NCBI GenBank assembly: GCA_017562135.1
Contig: QEYB01000093.1
Coordinates: 682,001 to 746,000, forward strand
From: Dipylidium caninum
Taxonomy: Eukaryota > Platyhelminthes > Cestoda > Cyclophyllidea > Dipylidiidae
Length of the DNA stretch: 64,000 nucleotides
Reading direction: 5' to 3'
Numbering within the stretch: the stretch's first letter is position 1; each line of letters begins with the position of its first letter. Shown piece by piece: positions 39,301 through 51,900 of the stretch. The translations under genes and the position numbers were made by a program. The notes under the pieces were generated by a model. It was given only the letters and a program-made list of their open reading frames with translations. It was not told the origin of the DNA and made no database searches.

Positions 39301-39928
39301 GGACAATTTGGAGGTTGGCCACGGAACTCTCGTTCCAAATCAAGCACTTTGATATGCCCCGGGTGAGAAAGGAGAGAAAGTCGGTTTGAAGAAGGCGAAC
39401 ACTCCCCATACATTCCGCAAACACACCAATAGCGAAGGCTTTTGACGCATCGGGCACCAGAAATAAAACAACTACGAGGGAGGAGGAGATTCGCGTCGAC
39501 AAAAATCTGCCGGTGTGGCGGCGCAGCCAAGGCGTCCCTCAGCGGCCCCCCCTTTTTCGTCCGTACACGAGGTGCCGGTCAAGAGAAAGCCTGTGGACAT
39601 TTGAGTTGCATTCATTGACATCCAATGTGTCATTTGCTCACATGAGGTGATATTTTTTGATGACAAGCAACTCAGTGGATTGCGGATCCCCACGGCCGCT
39701 TCAGGGTGCAGACTAAAAGTTTTTCCACTATTTTTTTTCCTGGCACTCTATTGCAGCATATTAACATTCCGTCAGCCCTCCTCTTTAGACCATTAAAACA
39801 GTAATCGCCGTTTAGTCTTGAAAACCACACAAGAAATTAAGCCAATTTATGAAAATACACTTCCATTAAAAAGGAGATACTGGAAAGTCATCAAACTGTT
39901 AATGAAAGACAGACGGGAGAAGATGAGG
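36376..39928. other. Intergenic region, no gene seen
   Basis: Upstream of the LRR gene and downstream of COG8. Short frames only. The part next to 36376 must hold the promoter, and possibly a leader exon, of the LRR gene. CG-rich alternating purine-pyrimidine sequence occurs at about 36625-36665. Confidence 0.45.
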
Positions 39929-42900
39929 TTAAAAGTCAACATCCCAACCTTCCGCAATTTCGTCATCACCGACCGCATCTTTACCAAAAGCTGACGGCAA
40001 TTCTTTTGAGGAGGCATCATCTGCGGTTGATCGAACCGCCATCAAGAAGAAATTGTTTGAAGGTTCCATGGCAAGGGATTCCGGATTTAGGACATTGGAG
40101 GCCGTAAAATCACCGGCAGGTTCATCTGGCAACGTGTCTGTTTGCCGGTCCGCATCGGTTCGTGGGGGAGAGGCGGGGTCCGGCTGAGACAGGCCTGGCC
40201 TACTGGAGGGAGGGACGAGTGCCTCAGCAGACTTTGGCTCTTCCGCAATACAATCGGCTTCGCCTGCTAAGCAGAACCCGGAACCGATGTACTCCGAACC
40301 GTGGTCTCCTCGTGTCCATTCAAGCGGGATTTTGTGATCATCATCGTACCAATCACTGGTCTTAGGCAGTTCCTCTGAAAGGATTGAATGCTTTTCGGTG
40401 GAATCCTCCTCAGCAGATGCTTCACCACTCAGGGTCTCTTGACCGCCACGATAAGGCGCATCTGCTTCACCTTGTTCCACTTCATTTGCAGGCTCACCAG
40501 AGGCAACCGATATCTGGGCTCCTAAAACGCCTTCCGACTCCAAGTTGAATGTTTTAGTACGGGGCGCATCCTCCTGCCTATCGGATTCTTTAGCTTCATC
40601 CGCAGACGCCGCAACACCAAGTTCTGCACCATCACTCATGTGGGGCTCATCTTCAGCGCTTGGTTGGATGGCAAGCAATTCGAGCGGAGTCGAGGTGTCG
40701 CCCGTCGAGTTGTCCATTTCTTCTTCTTCTTCTTCGTCATCAACACCGATATTTCGGTCGGGATCATCTGACATCAATTTCCCAGAATTGTTTGCATCTC
40801 CACCGACATAGGTGATATCATCTGCGGTTACACCTAAAATCGGGAACTTGTTGCTCCCCTGCAATTCAGATTCAGACAACAAAGGGGAATTGTGGTGACA
40901 ACGGCCATCTATACTTTCCCCGCCCAGCTTTGCCTCATCAAAAACCGCGCGTTCGCATGCGACTTCCTCAGGTGCAGTTGGATCCCAATGCCCGACGCCA
41001 GTAAGGTCGGTCAGGCTCCGCGGGTCTTTATCAAGGATTACACTTTGAGAAATTGCCAAATCGCTATTTATTCGCTAATCATCATTTTCATCCCCGGTGG
41101 AATCGCGGAGATCCGAATGGAAACCGACCAAGTCGCTTTGGCGAAACATTTTAGATTCTGAAGCAGAAGTGGTGGACTCACTGAACCCTTTATCACAAAG
41201 AATCTCCTGTATTTCTTCATCCCCTACGTCGATATCAACATCTCTTCCCCAAGCATTTTCACAGTCTTCTTCCCAATCAGCATTACTTAAGGGAGATTCA
41301 TTGAGAACATGCTCATTTGTATCAGCCTCATGAAAATCAGAGTCATGAACACGGAAACTGGTTGCATCTCGACTTGCGCCATCAGAGGGTGAACAACGCA
41401 ATGCATTAACAGGGTAAGAGGTCCGCTTTGCGGAAGACTGAAGCGATTTAAGCCCCGCCTCTCGCCCAAACAACTTCGAATCTGGATCAACCGACCTGTG
41501 GCCTTTATTCAAGCTTTCAATGAAAGAGGTTTCCACTCTTATTGACGAATTAGCTTCAGGATCCGGATTTTCACTCCAAGCGTTTGTATTATCATCCCAG
41601 AGATTGGCAACTTTTAGCAATTCCTCTTCTTTGGAACTCACTCTCCCTGCAAAAGTCAGTCCTACCTCCCCAGCACCAAATGAGGATGGTTCCTCCATTT
41701 CACCTTGCTGCACCTCCACACCAACTGACTGCGACTCGAACACATTGTCTTCAGAAAAGTTTTCAAACTTGCCAGCCTCATTTAAATCCGTTATTTTAGT
41801 TTTATCACACGTACTCTGGTTAATAGACTCCTGAGTTTCGGTTTCGGCAAACGAGAAGACATAAGGACTTCGCTGGCCAGTAATTTTGCTTTGATCAAGT
41901 CCGGACACATCAAAATGCGGTTCAATTTCGCTACTGGTTAGAATTTCGGATGATTCTTCTTTTTCTTTATTAGCCATTACGTCAATTTTATCTACTTGTT
42001 CCATATCCAACTCACCAGTTGAGAGCTTACCAGAATCGGGTGGATTTTCGTCAGCTTCGAAACTACCCTTAAATTTCATAGATCCTGCTTCATCCACATT
42101 TTGACAGAGAACATTAAGAACTTCGTGCACAGATGAAACATCCGGTTCGAAATGAGAAACAGCAAGAGCCTCCCCCTTACCTTGCTGTCCACTCAAGCTG
42201 GACTCCCTTGAAGTCGGTCTATTTCCTTTTTGAGAAGTTGGAGGTTCAAGAGCCTGCCACAGCATAGAACCATCACCAACATCTACCCGTCCATTATCAC
42301 CCCTTTTGTCATTAAACCATTTACTTTTCAAAAGTCCCTCCGGATCAGGAGTAGGTCTTGTTTGGGGATTCTGGTCGCTAACAAAATCACCTCTGGTAAA
42401 ATCTTCTTCCTCCTCCTCGCAATAAAGCTCATCTGTTTCAGTCTCTTGCATCTGTGTCTTGGGCCCGTCAGAAGAAGTGGACAAGTGAGAATTGATTTGA
42501 TCCCCATCCCCTTTATATTTGCTCTCCTCACCATAGGTCGTAATTACTTCGGCTGACTGAGTCGCCGACTCAGTCTTATCTTTGGCCAAATTTTCATCTC
42601 CGAGAGGGGGCATTTTGGCACCAGCCCCCGATGGCTGAAGAATGCACTGGTGTTCTTCGACTCTTCTTTCCACAGACTCCAACTGCGGCATAACCAGACT
42701 GCGTTGGTCAGTTGAATGCACAGTACAAATACCTCCTTTTTCTTCTAAATCAACAATGTTTGTATCGGCGCTTTTATCAGTCTCAAATAATTTGTTGGAT
42801 TCCTCATTCTGTGATTCACTTACTCCACCTTCTTGGAGATTTTCTTCATTGCCTCTTTCTACTTCCCTAAGTTCAGTATCTGTTGCGAAAAAAGCAATAT

Positions 42901-45900
42901 CTTTATCTACAGGGAATCTGGTCTTTGCTTGAATGTCTCTTATGGAGAAAGAAGGGCCCCCTGGTCTACGATTCTCAGCATTAATAAAATGATAAGTTTG
43001 CTTACCATCAGCACTCGGGCTTTCCACTTTTGAGATAAGATCTGTTGGCGCCATTTTCATCACAGTATTATCGTCTGCGATGAAACTTGAGGGAGCATCG
43101 GATTTATCGCCGTCGGTCAAACAGCCCTCAGCAGGCTGAGTGGGTACGTCTTGATCTGAAAAGACAGCTTGTGCGCCCATAAGTGATTGAGGTTCTTGAT
43201 CTGGTTGAACATCAAGAGCGTCTTTGCATGCAATTACCGGTACATCGTGTGCCCCAACGATATGGTCATCAGCGTCTTCTGAACTTCTCCATGCATTTGC
43301 ATCACTACTCCAATCTACGAATTCATTGACAGTATCGGAACCTTCCTGCGAGTGAGTGGGACAGATTCCCCTCAACTCTGACAACGATTGCCCCACTGAG
43401 TTACCTCGCTTCAAAACAGGAACAGGAATCGAACGTGTGTCCCAAATCTTTCCTCCTTCAGTTTCAGTGTTAACCGAATCATCTGAAATTAACTGGGTTT
43501 CATCATCTGCCGGATTATCAAGACTCTTTTCACCAGATGTTAGATAACATTCTTTTCGGCTTGGTGCTGAATGGACGGCCAGTTTCTCGTCAACGCTGTC
43601 TTCCACTCTTCCGCAAACATCTGTTTCGTTATTTTTGTCAACGGTTTCATTAATATCAAGCTGACGTTCCATTGTTGAGGGAGGACAGACCACAGTTGAC
43701 GGAGCAATAAGAGACGTAGGGGTCTTCAACGCATCATAAATATTTCCACTTAAACGAGAATCGAGACTTTGTGGCTCAGATGGCGTTGGAACAAACTCCT
43801 GAGTTACTCCAAAAGCATTTGCTTTTTCTGATTTCACCATCACTGGTTCAAATTTACACTCATCCACAACGAAACAGTTAGAGGGAGACGAACGAGGGAT
43901 ATCAGGAAAATTAACGTTACAAAGAGTATCGCCAAATGATACCGACTTCGGTTCCGTTAAGCCCAGCGTAATACCCTGGTTCTCCAAATTTTCTTGATTT
44001 ATAGAGATATCATCCATTGGTAGAACTTGCATAGGAGCAGAAAAATCCAAATTAATTGGACTACTCGGTCTTTCCCCATTGCTATTGTTAAGCGTAGGGA
44101 TTTCAAGTGGACTACATGTCGTCCGCTCCAGTTCACGCTGATCGGAGTCACAAAGTGGGATTTTATCACACACGAACTCCTCTTTCTCATTTTCTGAGAT
44201 GAGATTGACAGGCGAACTAACATTTAGCGAAAGCGACAATTCTGAAGCACTCGACTTTTGCACATCGGCATCATTTAGTGTTAAAGAAACCGTCTTTTCT
44301 AAAGATGATTCAACGGGTTGATGCAAAACCTCCTCCAATTCCGGTTTCTCCGCATTAAAGGCAACGGCTTCTTCTCCCAATTCTTTTCTTACTGTGAAAT
44401 TAGATTGATCCACTGATAAAGTGATTGAAGTCTCTTCTCCCTGGAGCTCCTGTGTGGACTCATGTGAAAATTCTAGGGCCGTTGCGATAAATGGATAATC
44501 GGAGCCAATAAACATTTTGTTTCCAGAAAAAGGGAACGAACCTCTATCGGATTCTAGAAGTGAAGAATCCAATCAACAGGAAAAGAAGTAGTATTGGCAC
44601 TAAGTTGAGAAGTAACTAATGTATTGCTAGAATTAAAATCCAAGGGCTTCTGAGAGGACATAGCACTAGTCTCCTCCATTTGTGTTGATCGAGCAGGTTC
44701 GACTAATGTTTGAGTATCGTCTTCCCCCACTGAAGAAGTTAGAGTAACTGTAGATATTAACATTTCTTGATTGTTTTTTGGGACTGGCGGAATTGACGGA
44801 GGTTCAATTTCCAATAAGGTTGTCGCCGAGAGGTCTCGTTCAACAGAAAACTGTGTTTCAGAGGCAATTAAAGAAGTTTCAGACAAAGATTTAGCTTCCG
44901 CATTTTGTACTTCCGACAACTGGCGATTTTCGACGGCCAGAGGTAGGGATATGTGTTCATGTTGAATGCGGGCTGATTCAATATTTATTAATAGCGGGCC
45001 AACGGAAAGGTGCTCCCACACCGCAAAAATTGGCGCACAAACTTTCCGCGTGAGTTGAGAGACAATTCGAGATGTAGTTAAGATCTCTTCAACCTCCGGA
45101 CGCAGTTGCCAAAGATGGGCCAATGCGTCGCCGCCGAAGACATGGTCCAACAGACAGGTGAGGAGGTGAGGTATAGCCGTATGGACGAATACAGAGGCGA
45201 GGCGGGGACCCTGTCCTTGATCTGTCGTGCTGTCCAACTGTTGAAATTTATACGCCGTTGTGATTGCAACGGCTGCCTCACTCAAAGTGCGAATACACGC
45301 CGAGAGTACTCTAGAAAAGAGGGATTGCAGTCGCAAAGCTTCCTTGTGACATTTGGATTAAAATTTCGAAATAAATTAGTCCTGGAGTAGTACACTACCT
45401 ACATAAGAGTTAATGGCCACTAATACCGACAATGTCAAGCAAACTGAAGTGATTACTACAAATGAAGTGTAGAGAAGGAGGACTCAGTAAACTCGATAAA
45501 AGGATTTCTTTACGGATTCTAATGAACCAAGAATATACGCCCTAAAGAGGGAACGGCAGTCACTTTGTTAGAATCGCGACTGGTTGATATTCCGAGTTAA
45601 AGTAAGACAAAAGGCATAAAATAAAAATGGGATTGGATGTTTGCGAGGTGATAATGTCGTGAAAAGTGACTTTAGCATTGGGGAATATGTGTGTAATATT
45701 AGTAAACAAAGTTTGTTGCGGTCAGAACAGTGAGTTCCTAGGGTGGAAAAAAATGCGCAGGTATGAAAAGGTAAAACTAATTTTAGGGTCTAAGACAACT
45801 TTCTAAGGATGATAGAAGCACAAACCCAAATAGCACAGAACGGAATAAGGCTTTAGAAATGTTCAAATATGAAGAAACCGACAAATGTACAAACCAAAGC

Positions 45901-47763
45901 AGACATACCTATCGCGGAGTGAAACTGGGCAGCAAATACGGAGACCATTAAATAGAGTAAGAAGACGATTGCAGAAAAACGCAAGTGGAGGGTGATGAGC
46001 GATAGCTATAGGGGCTGGAATCTCGTTAGTATTTGTCTCTTCCAGTTGCTCAGACGCAAAAGATGTTTCTGACAACTCCCAAGGCCAGAGTTCCAAAACT
46101 ACACTTAATTCCAATAATGCGTTCACCAGTAGAGCCTAACAAACATATGCTTTAGTAAGTAGAATGGTGAACTCACATTTACATAGGATAAAATAGCACG
46201 AGAAAAAATTGGCCCCAAATGAGCGCGGAAATCGCAACCGATTCGAGCAAAAGACCGACCAAAGTAGAGCGCCTGAGCCATGATCGAATAAATTTGTTGA
46301 AAGGTAGTCGAGACGTCAACAGTTCCGAAGCTTATTGAGTCATTAGCCATGGTCATCTGGATCCGATCGCTAATCTCCGAGGGGGAAAGGTGAGGGAGAA
46401 AGAGGAGAGAGTCGAGATCAGCATTTAGACCATCCAGAAAAGCACCGATTTGACGCACTAGCCAGGCATGAAAGAGGCTTGTTCCATTACAGGGACCGAG
46501 ATCATCAACTCCACTTGTTAATAAATGACGCAACGTTCGTGGGGTCTCATTGAAGTATATTGGAGACAGGTCTGCAAGCAGTGTTTGTTGGTCGGTCAAT
46601 TTCGTTGAGTAGGCATCATCATCCACAAACACGGCACTAGAACAAAGTTTTTTTTAGAAACGGTCTAAATTACTATAAAGACAGGTTCGGTAATAACAAG
46701 AAATTACCGGTATTGCGTAATACTGTCAAACAATTGAACACGAGTTACTTCAATTCGCCTCATAGCCCTAATGAAAGCTTTGCATTCAAACTGCCGACAT
46801 CCGGCAATATCCGTTAATTTAGTAGTAGACGACTCAAAATTTGACATGCCTATGGGCCTCGATAGGGCCGTTTCGAGTTGATCTCTTATACAAATGCCTC
46901 GCGCTTGGAGAAAGTTCAAACGTAGTTCAAGTTCATTAAAAGCATCTAATTGTCGCAAATAAATTACCACCTAAAATAGAGGAATCCATTCATTAGAAAA
47001 CAGGGTACAAGGATATCGAAGGTCAAGTGGCCTTACTTTAAGGCACACCGGAAGGGTAATTGGTTCTCGAAGTTGTTTGCAAAGCTGATTGAAAAGATGC
47101 CAACCGATCTCTTGTGCTTGAAGGCCGACCACCCTGACGATTGGCACCAATCGACAATACTTCTTTACCACGTGCTTAATGTGATTCAAGATATTCAGCG
47201 CGTCTTGATAGTAGCCGTTTTGAATGCTTGTCTCCATAAGTTGTGGCAGCTCCAAAAATTCCAAGATCTAGTTAAAAAAAGGATGTAGGTCGGATATAAA
47301 AAGCAAGCATCGATGCGACACTCACGTGAGTGCATCTTTGAATGGAATTAGCGTAAGTGCGAAAGGATGAAGCATTTTTCCCAATATTATCAACTATATT
47401 TTGAGCAGCGCCGGAGACTTCAGCGATACTTGAAAGTAAATTAACGTTCAATTCGGATATGGACATAAACTCCCTGTGGACGTCCCTACTTGTTTGTGCA
47501 TTGGCGAGAAAAATAGGATAATTCTCTACGGCAAGTTGCTCTGTCTTCCGTCTTATATTCTCTTCCTCAAGTTGTATACGATTTGGAGTGGAAGATAATT
47601 CGCTCAAACGGAGATGAGAAAGCTTAGCAACACAATCCTCAAACTGCGAACCCGAAGAAACAGAACTGTCCGGGTTCAAAGATAGATAAAGAATCTGTAT
47701 AAGTTTTTCAGATTCGACTCTTTGATCAATGTTTAGTGGCTCACACTCGTGGCTTTCCGACAT
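39929..47763 (-). CDS. COG8: COG8, conserved oligomeric Golgi complex subunit 8, with a giant acidic tail
   Basis: COG8 is a lobe B subunit of the COG tether for retrograde vesicles at the Golgi. Exons (minus): 47763-47326, 47267-47037, 46970-46708, 46636-46177, 46135-45909, about 45342-44601, 44553 onward. Landmarks in order: LAVENYPIFLANAQ, EFLELPQLMETSIQNGYY, LPVCLKV, LRFNFLQARG-like, VQLFDSITQYR, ALYFGRSFARIGCDFRAHLG, PPLAFFCNRLLTLFNGLRIC and LLTCLLDHVFGG. Phases agree, except that the 45909/45342 join leaves one base unresolved. After about residue 640 the protein does not stop. A 47-bp intron (44554-44600, phase 1) leads into 1,160 codons of disordered Ser/Glu/Asp-rich sequence. After one in-frame TAG (41075-41077) come 380 more, ending EGWDVDF. 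A 54-bp intron (41075-41128) would remove the TAG in frame. Human COG8 has 612 residues; this product would have about 2,300. The acceptor is 3 nt before the ATG. Confidence 0.93.
41075..41128 (-). other. Candidate 54-bp intron containing the in-frame TAG of COG8
   Basis: On the minus strand the segment begins GTCGGT and ends GATTAG. Its length is a multiple of three and it lies in phase 0, so removal would delete 17 residues and the TAG while keeping the frame into CGA ATA AAT. The donor is not a strong match, so readthrough or a genuine stop are alternatives. Confidence 0.4.
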
Positions 47764-48950
47764 CGTCTAAAAAAACAAATAGTCGATAAAAAGTGCCACA
47801 TTCGGCAACGCTCAGTAAGAAGAGGGTTTGGTAAAGCCTTATATTTAAAATGTTAATGGGAAAATAAGAGATAACAAGCCATGGAGAAACAGAAAATAGA
47901 GACTAAAACATGCAACCGGATTCCAATAACAGCGGACTTGTACAAAATTCCCCAAAATCCTTTATTCTCGGAAAATAACCAATTGCGAAGTTTCGTCACT
48001 CTCCTCATATAGGCACAAGTACAAACTATGAGTAGTCCGATAGTAAGTACGCCATCCAAGCTATATGCGCTGACCATTGGGGAAAGGCGTTACAACGCAC
48101 TAGTTCCTAGATACACACGAAACCGAGGTTCGCGCCATTGCGTTAGATCAGTTATAAGAACCCATGTCATTTGAAAAATGTATATGAATGGGTCATGGCG
48201 GATCACTGAGGGAATTTAGAGCGGATGACATGGCAGGTTTGGTAAAAGAGTTTACTTGTATACGAGCAGTCGCAGTCTTAAAAAGACCTTCCTCTAACCG
48301 CATTCACTCGGTCCTAATCACACAAACATAATTGAACAGCCATTGATACAACTCTACACTGATTTTCCTGTCATAAGTCGTTTATGTGCGCGATAAAAAA
48401 CGTATTTTTTTGAGGCTTTCTTACCGAAGTCTATATATATACGTTTCATGGGTGTCACCTAACTTGGTACGCTAAGTAGAGTTCGTGTTTTCGTGACTTG
48501 TCGAAAATACACTTCCGTTCTCGGTCTCCGTACTGCACCTGCCCCCCATTCCGATTTGCTTAGAATTACATGTAGTTGGATTGGCCGGCTTGTTATGGAT
48601 AAAGCGGTGATAGGAAATTGTGCACTTGGCACTATTTCTTTTATTCTTATATGTATCAGCGGATTGTTGTGGGTTACTACAATAAAATTCTGACGATCCG
48701 TTATTAGGCAAGTTTTTGTTAGGGCATAGTGCTGAGTAATCTGACTATCCAGCTGTGAACATAATCTTAAATAATGTCAAAAAATTGAAAGAGATTCCCG
48801 CTTCAGGGAGATTATAGCTCATTAGATTCACAAGAATTTTGTCTCACATGTACATAGTTAAGTAACCACAATAAGGCTCTTCATCATCTTGAGATGGTAT
48901 TTCACCTCTACCATACCTTCTTTGACTGTACAATGAAGCGATCAACTTGG
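47764..48950. other. Gap between COG8 and the PH-domain gene
   Basis: About 1.2 kb holding the COG8 promoter side (minus strand) and the 3' flank of the next gene. No coding exon is recognised. The polypyrimidine acceptor just upstream of the COG8 ATG (47767-47780 on the minus strand) is the one clear signal. Confidence 0.45.
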
Positions 48951-51900
48951 TCATATTTCGCTCTCGCTAATTTCGTCGGGATCGTCAGTGTCCCGGAGAT
49001 TGATTGTGAAACCCAGTGAAGAATTGAACCGCCGTGAAGGGATACTTTTTCTATCAAATCCCCAAATTCCATTGCCACCATCGAATTCGTTGTTGTCATC
49101 GTCCTCCAGATCATAAAGTAGGCGAGCTCGAAGGTCATTAACGGCTGCAGCAAGACCTGCAAGTGCTTCAGGCACCTGTGCTGACAATTTGCTAAAGTCA
49201 TCGTCCTCCAAATCTTCCTGACGATCCACAACGATATTGACGAATTTGGAGAATATGCTTATGGCGTTCTCCACTTCGTCCAGCAGTATTAGGTGGCTAA
49301 GGAATGAACGAAACAAAGTTCATTGAGCCATCAGAGACTGTAATGTCGAAATATCTGGATTTTTTAAGTTAAAATAACCTCCATTTAATTGACCTTTGCA
49401 CAAATATCTTTTATTTAGAAGGTAAGAAAATTAAACGTTGACACGGTCGTCCTACACATACTGCTTGGCTAGCGGTAGTTAGTCCATATCCTGGCGGCCA
49501 AGATGAGAGACAATTATAGCAACGGGGGCATGAAAGCATCATCACTTGGAGAATGAGGCCTCTCATGGTGCCTCCATAATTTGTGCGTCCAGGCGACGCC
49601 CAGTACAGCTCGCACATTGGTAAGAAGTTCAGTATGTGGAACCTACATCGGTTTTTGCATTCTTGAATTGCATCCCGCTAACCTACTGCACAGGTAGCTT
49701 ACGGAGGAGGCTGTTCTGTTATTTTGAATTACAAGCATTACTCTTAACAGAAATTTGTAAGGTTTGAAAGTTTCTCTACGGTCCCTTCCAAAACAGCCTA
49801 CTTTCGTCGAACAGGGCAGAAGATTTCAGTATTGCACTGGATTAAGACGCTCTGAACCGAAAAGTCGCAATTGCCGGAATGTGGGTATCTTATGCCTCAC
49901 TTACAAGGCCCACATTGTCATTGGTATTTCGATGGCTAAAAGCCAACGGTTTATCACCTCCGGAGAAGTGAGATTGACTTACTCTCAGCAAAACTTTCTG
50001 CCGAAAATTTATAGCGGATAGTTAAAAGAAATCCGTGTTAATCATTGTAACAATCGGCATTGTAGGGAAGGAAACACCGATTCTACTCCCCAACACTCGT
50101 TCCTGTACGTTTCGCAGGCTACAGCAATGGTGTCAGCACTTTGGGCCATTAAGTGGTTTGAGTGAGAGCGATGCTGAACTCAACACCATGTTGGAGGGCG
50201 CTGTGGATGGTACCGCTCGTACCTCGACCGGAGGGCCCGTTACGAGTGGCTGTCAAACACGCTGAGAGCCGCTTTGTTGCCTGGGCATCTGTGTCACCGG
50301 CTAGCGCATCAAATCGCGACTATCTACCATACCAATAAAGATGAATTGCCTGTATTTTCCCTGGGAATTACCGAGACATTTTGGAGATTTAAGGCGATTT
50401 TTAGTCCATCACACAATCTTACTTGCGCCTTAACAGTAGTCCTCTTCCACGCCGCTCCTTAAAGGTATTTGATTTTAACAAATGTATCTATTTCCTCCCT
50501 TTGGCATTGTGAATATTTAGATTAAGTTGGTTAATTGTGCAGAAATTTCCATAATCACTCGTAATGACCAGGGGTAAAATTTCAAAGAGAGGTAAAATTT
50601 ACTATGAGGAGAGGCTTCCATAAAAAAATGTTGCACCTTGGCATAATCTATCTTCGCACTTCCCCATCGGGATTTAAAGCAATTACACGAGGCTTCCAAA
50701 CATTTTACCTTCAACTTGCTGCCTATTGCCTTTACTATTGTTGATTGCGACAAAAAAGGCGTTGTAGCTTTTAACTGCCATATTTGGTAATTCTGCTGAT
50801 TGTGGACAATTTTGTGTTTTTTGGATTTTGACAGAATGCAGAGGAGGAGGCATAAAATTCATCCTAATACTTTTCAGAAAATGTGTTTTTAGTGAGATTA
50901 ATGTGAACACTTGTACGAACTGACTTGGCTCAGCTTCTTACTCCTCCTCATCAAATCGGCCTAGGAGACTCGGCGTGGAGGAGAATATTACGGAGCAAGA
51001 TTGTGGTTGAAGATAATTTTCGCACGTTTCGTGTAGAATTTGTGACTCGCTCCCGGTATAAGCTCTGACTACGTACCTTTCACGAATCATTTCTTGGAAG
51101 TTGGACATTAGAAGGGCAGCAGATTCTGTATTCCTTCCTGGACCGAGGTTTGCAACCTTTTCGGAGTATATTCGGCTGATTTGTGCGTGGAGACTCTTCA
51201 ATTGTTGCCTTTCAACCAAAAAGATGATTAAGTTCGTGCATTTAAGTTAAAATGCCAGCAAAATGCACTTTCGGCGGTCCCCGCTCCACCCACCTTCGAC
51301 GCATGTTAGCCATGAACAAGCAGAGGTGGCATGGAGACACCGGAGGACTCACTGCGGTGCGACTAGGCGGCCAAAGTCCACTCACTCGGACTGGATGGTG
51401 TAGGCGTCGTAGTAGTCCCGATGGAACCAATTCATTATGACATCCTGCATTATTCTCTGCTTCTCCTCCTCGTGATCCCTTCGCGTGGCTGAAATCACGC
51501 TGGCATGGTGGTCGACATCTCGATTCCGCTCTTGCGCAATTCCGCCTTCAGGTCCGCCCCGAAGCCGGCCCTGTGGCAGGCTGTTCGAGAGGGCGCTCGA
51601 CCCATCCGAGGAATGCTTCGGTCTCGAAGACGGGGCTGATTGCCTCCTACAGCAACGTGAAAGAAGGTGCCAAATAAACCCAACTCCATTCATGTCGTCT
51701 AACTTACCGCACTCCTCTTTTTTGTATAAACTACTTCCTCCGCTTTTACATCGTAGCCATTGCAGACGCTCTATTCGTCTTAGGATACTGATCTTCTACC
51801 AAACTATTGCCACTTTTGTGATAAAGTCCAAGGATTCTGGACAACCACCTCCCACAAACAAAAGGCGGACTTTTAATCCCAAACTGAGTCTAGGGAGTTT

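Noticed and set aside
41097..43547. Several plus-strand frames opposite the COG8 tail
   Set aside because: They mirror the Ser/Glu-rich minus-strand reading and carry no independent signals.
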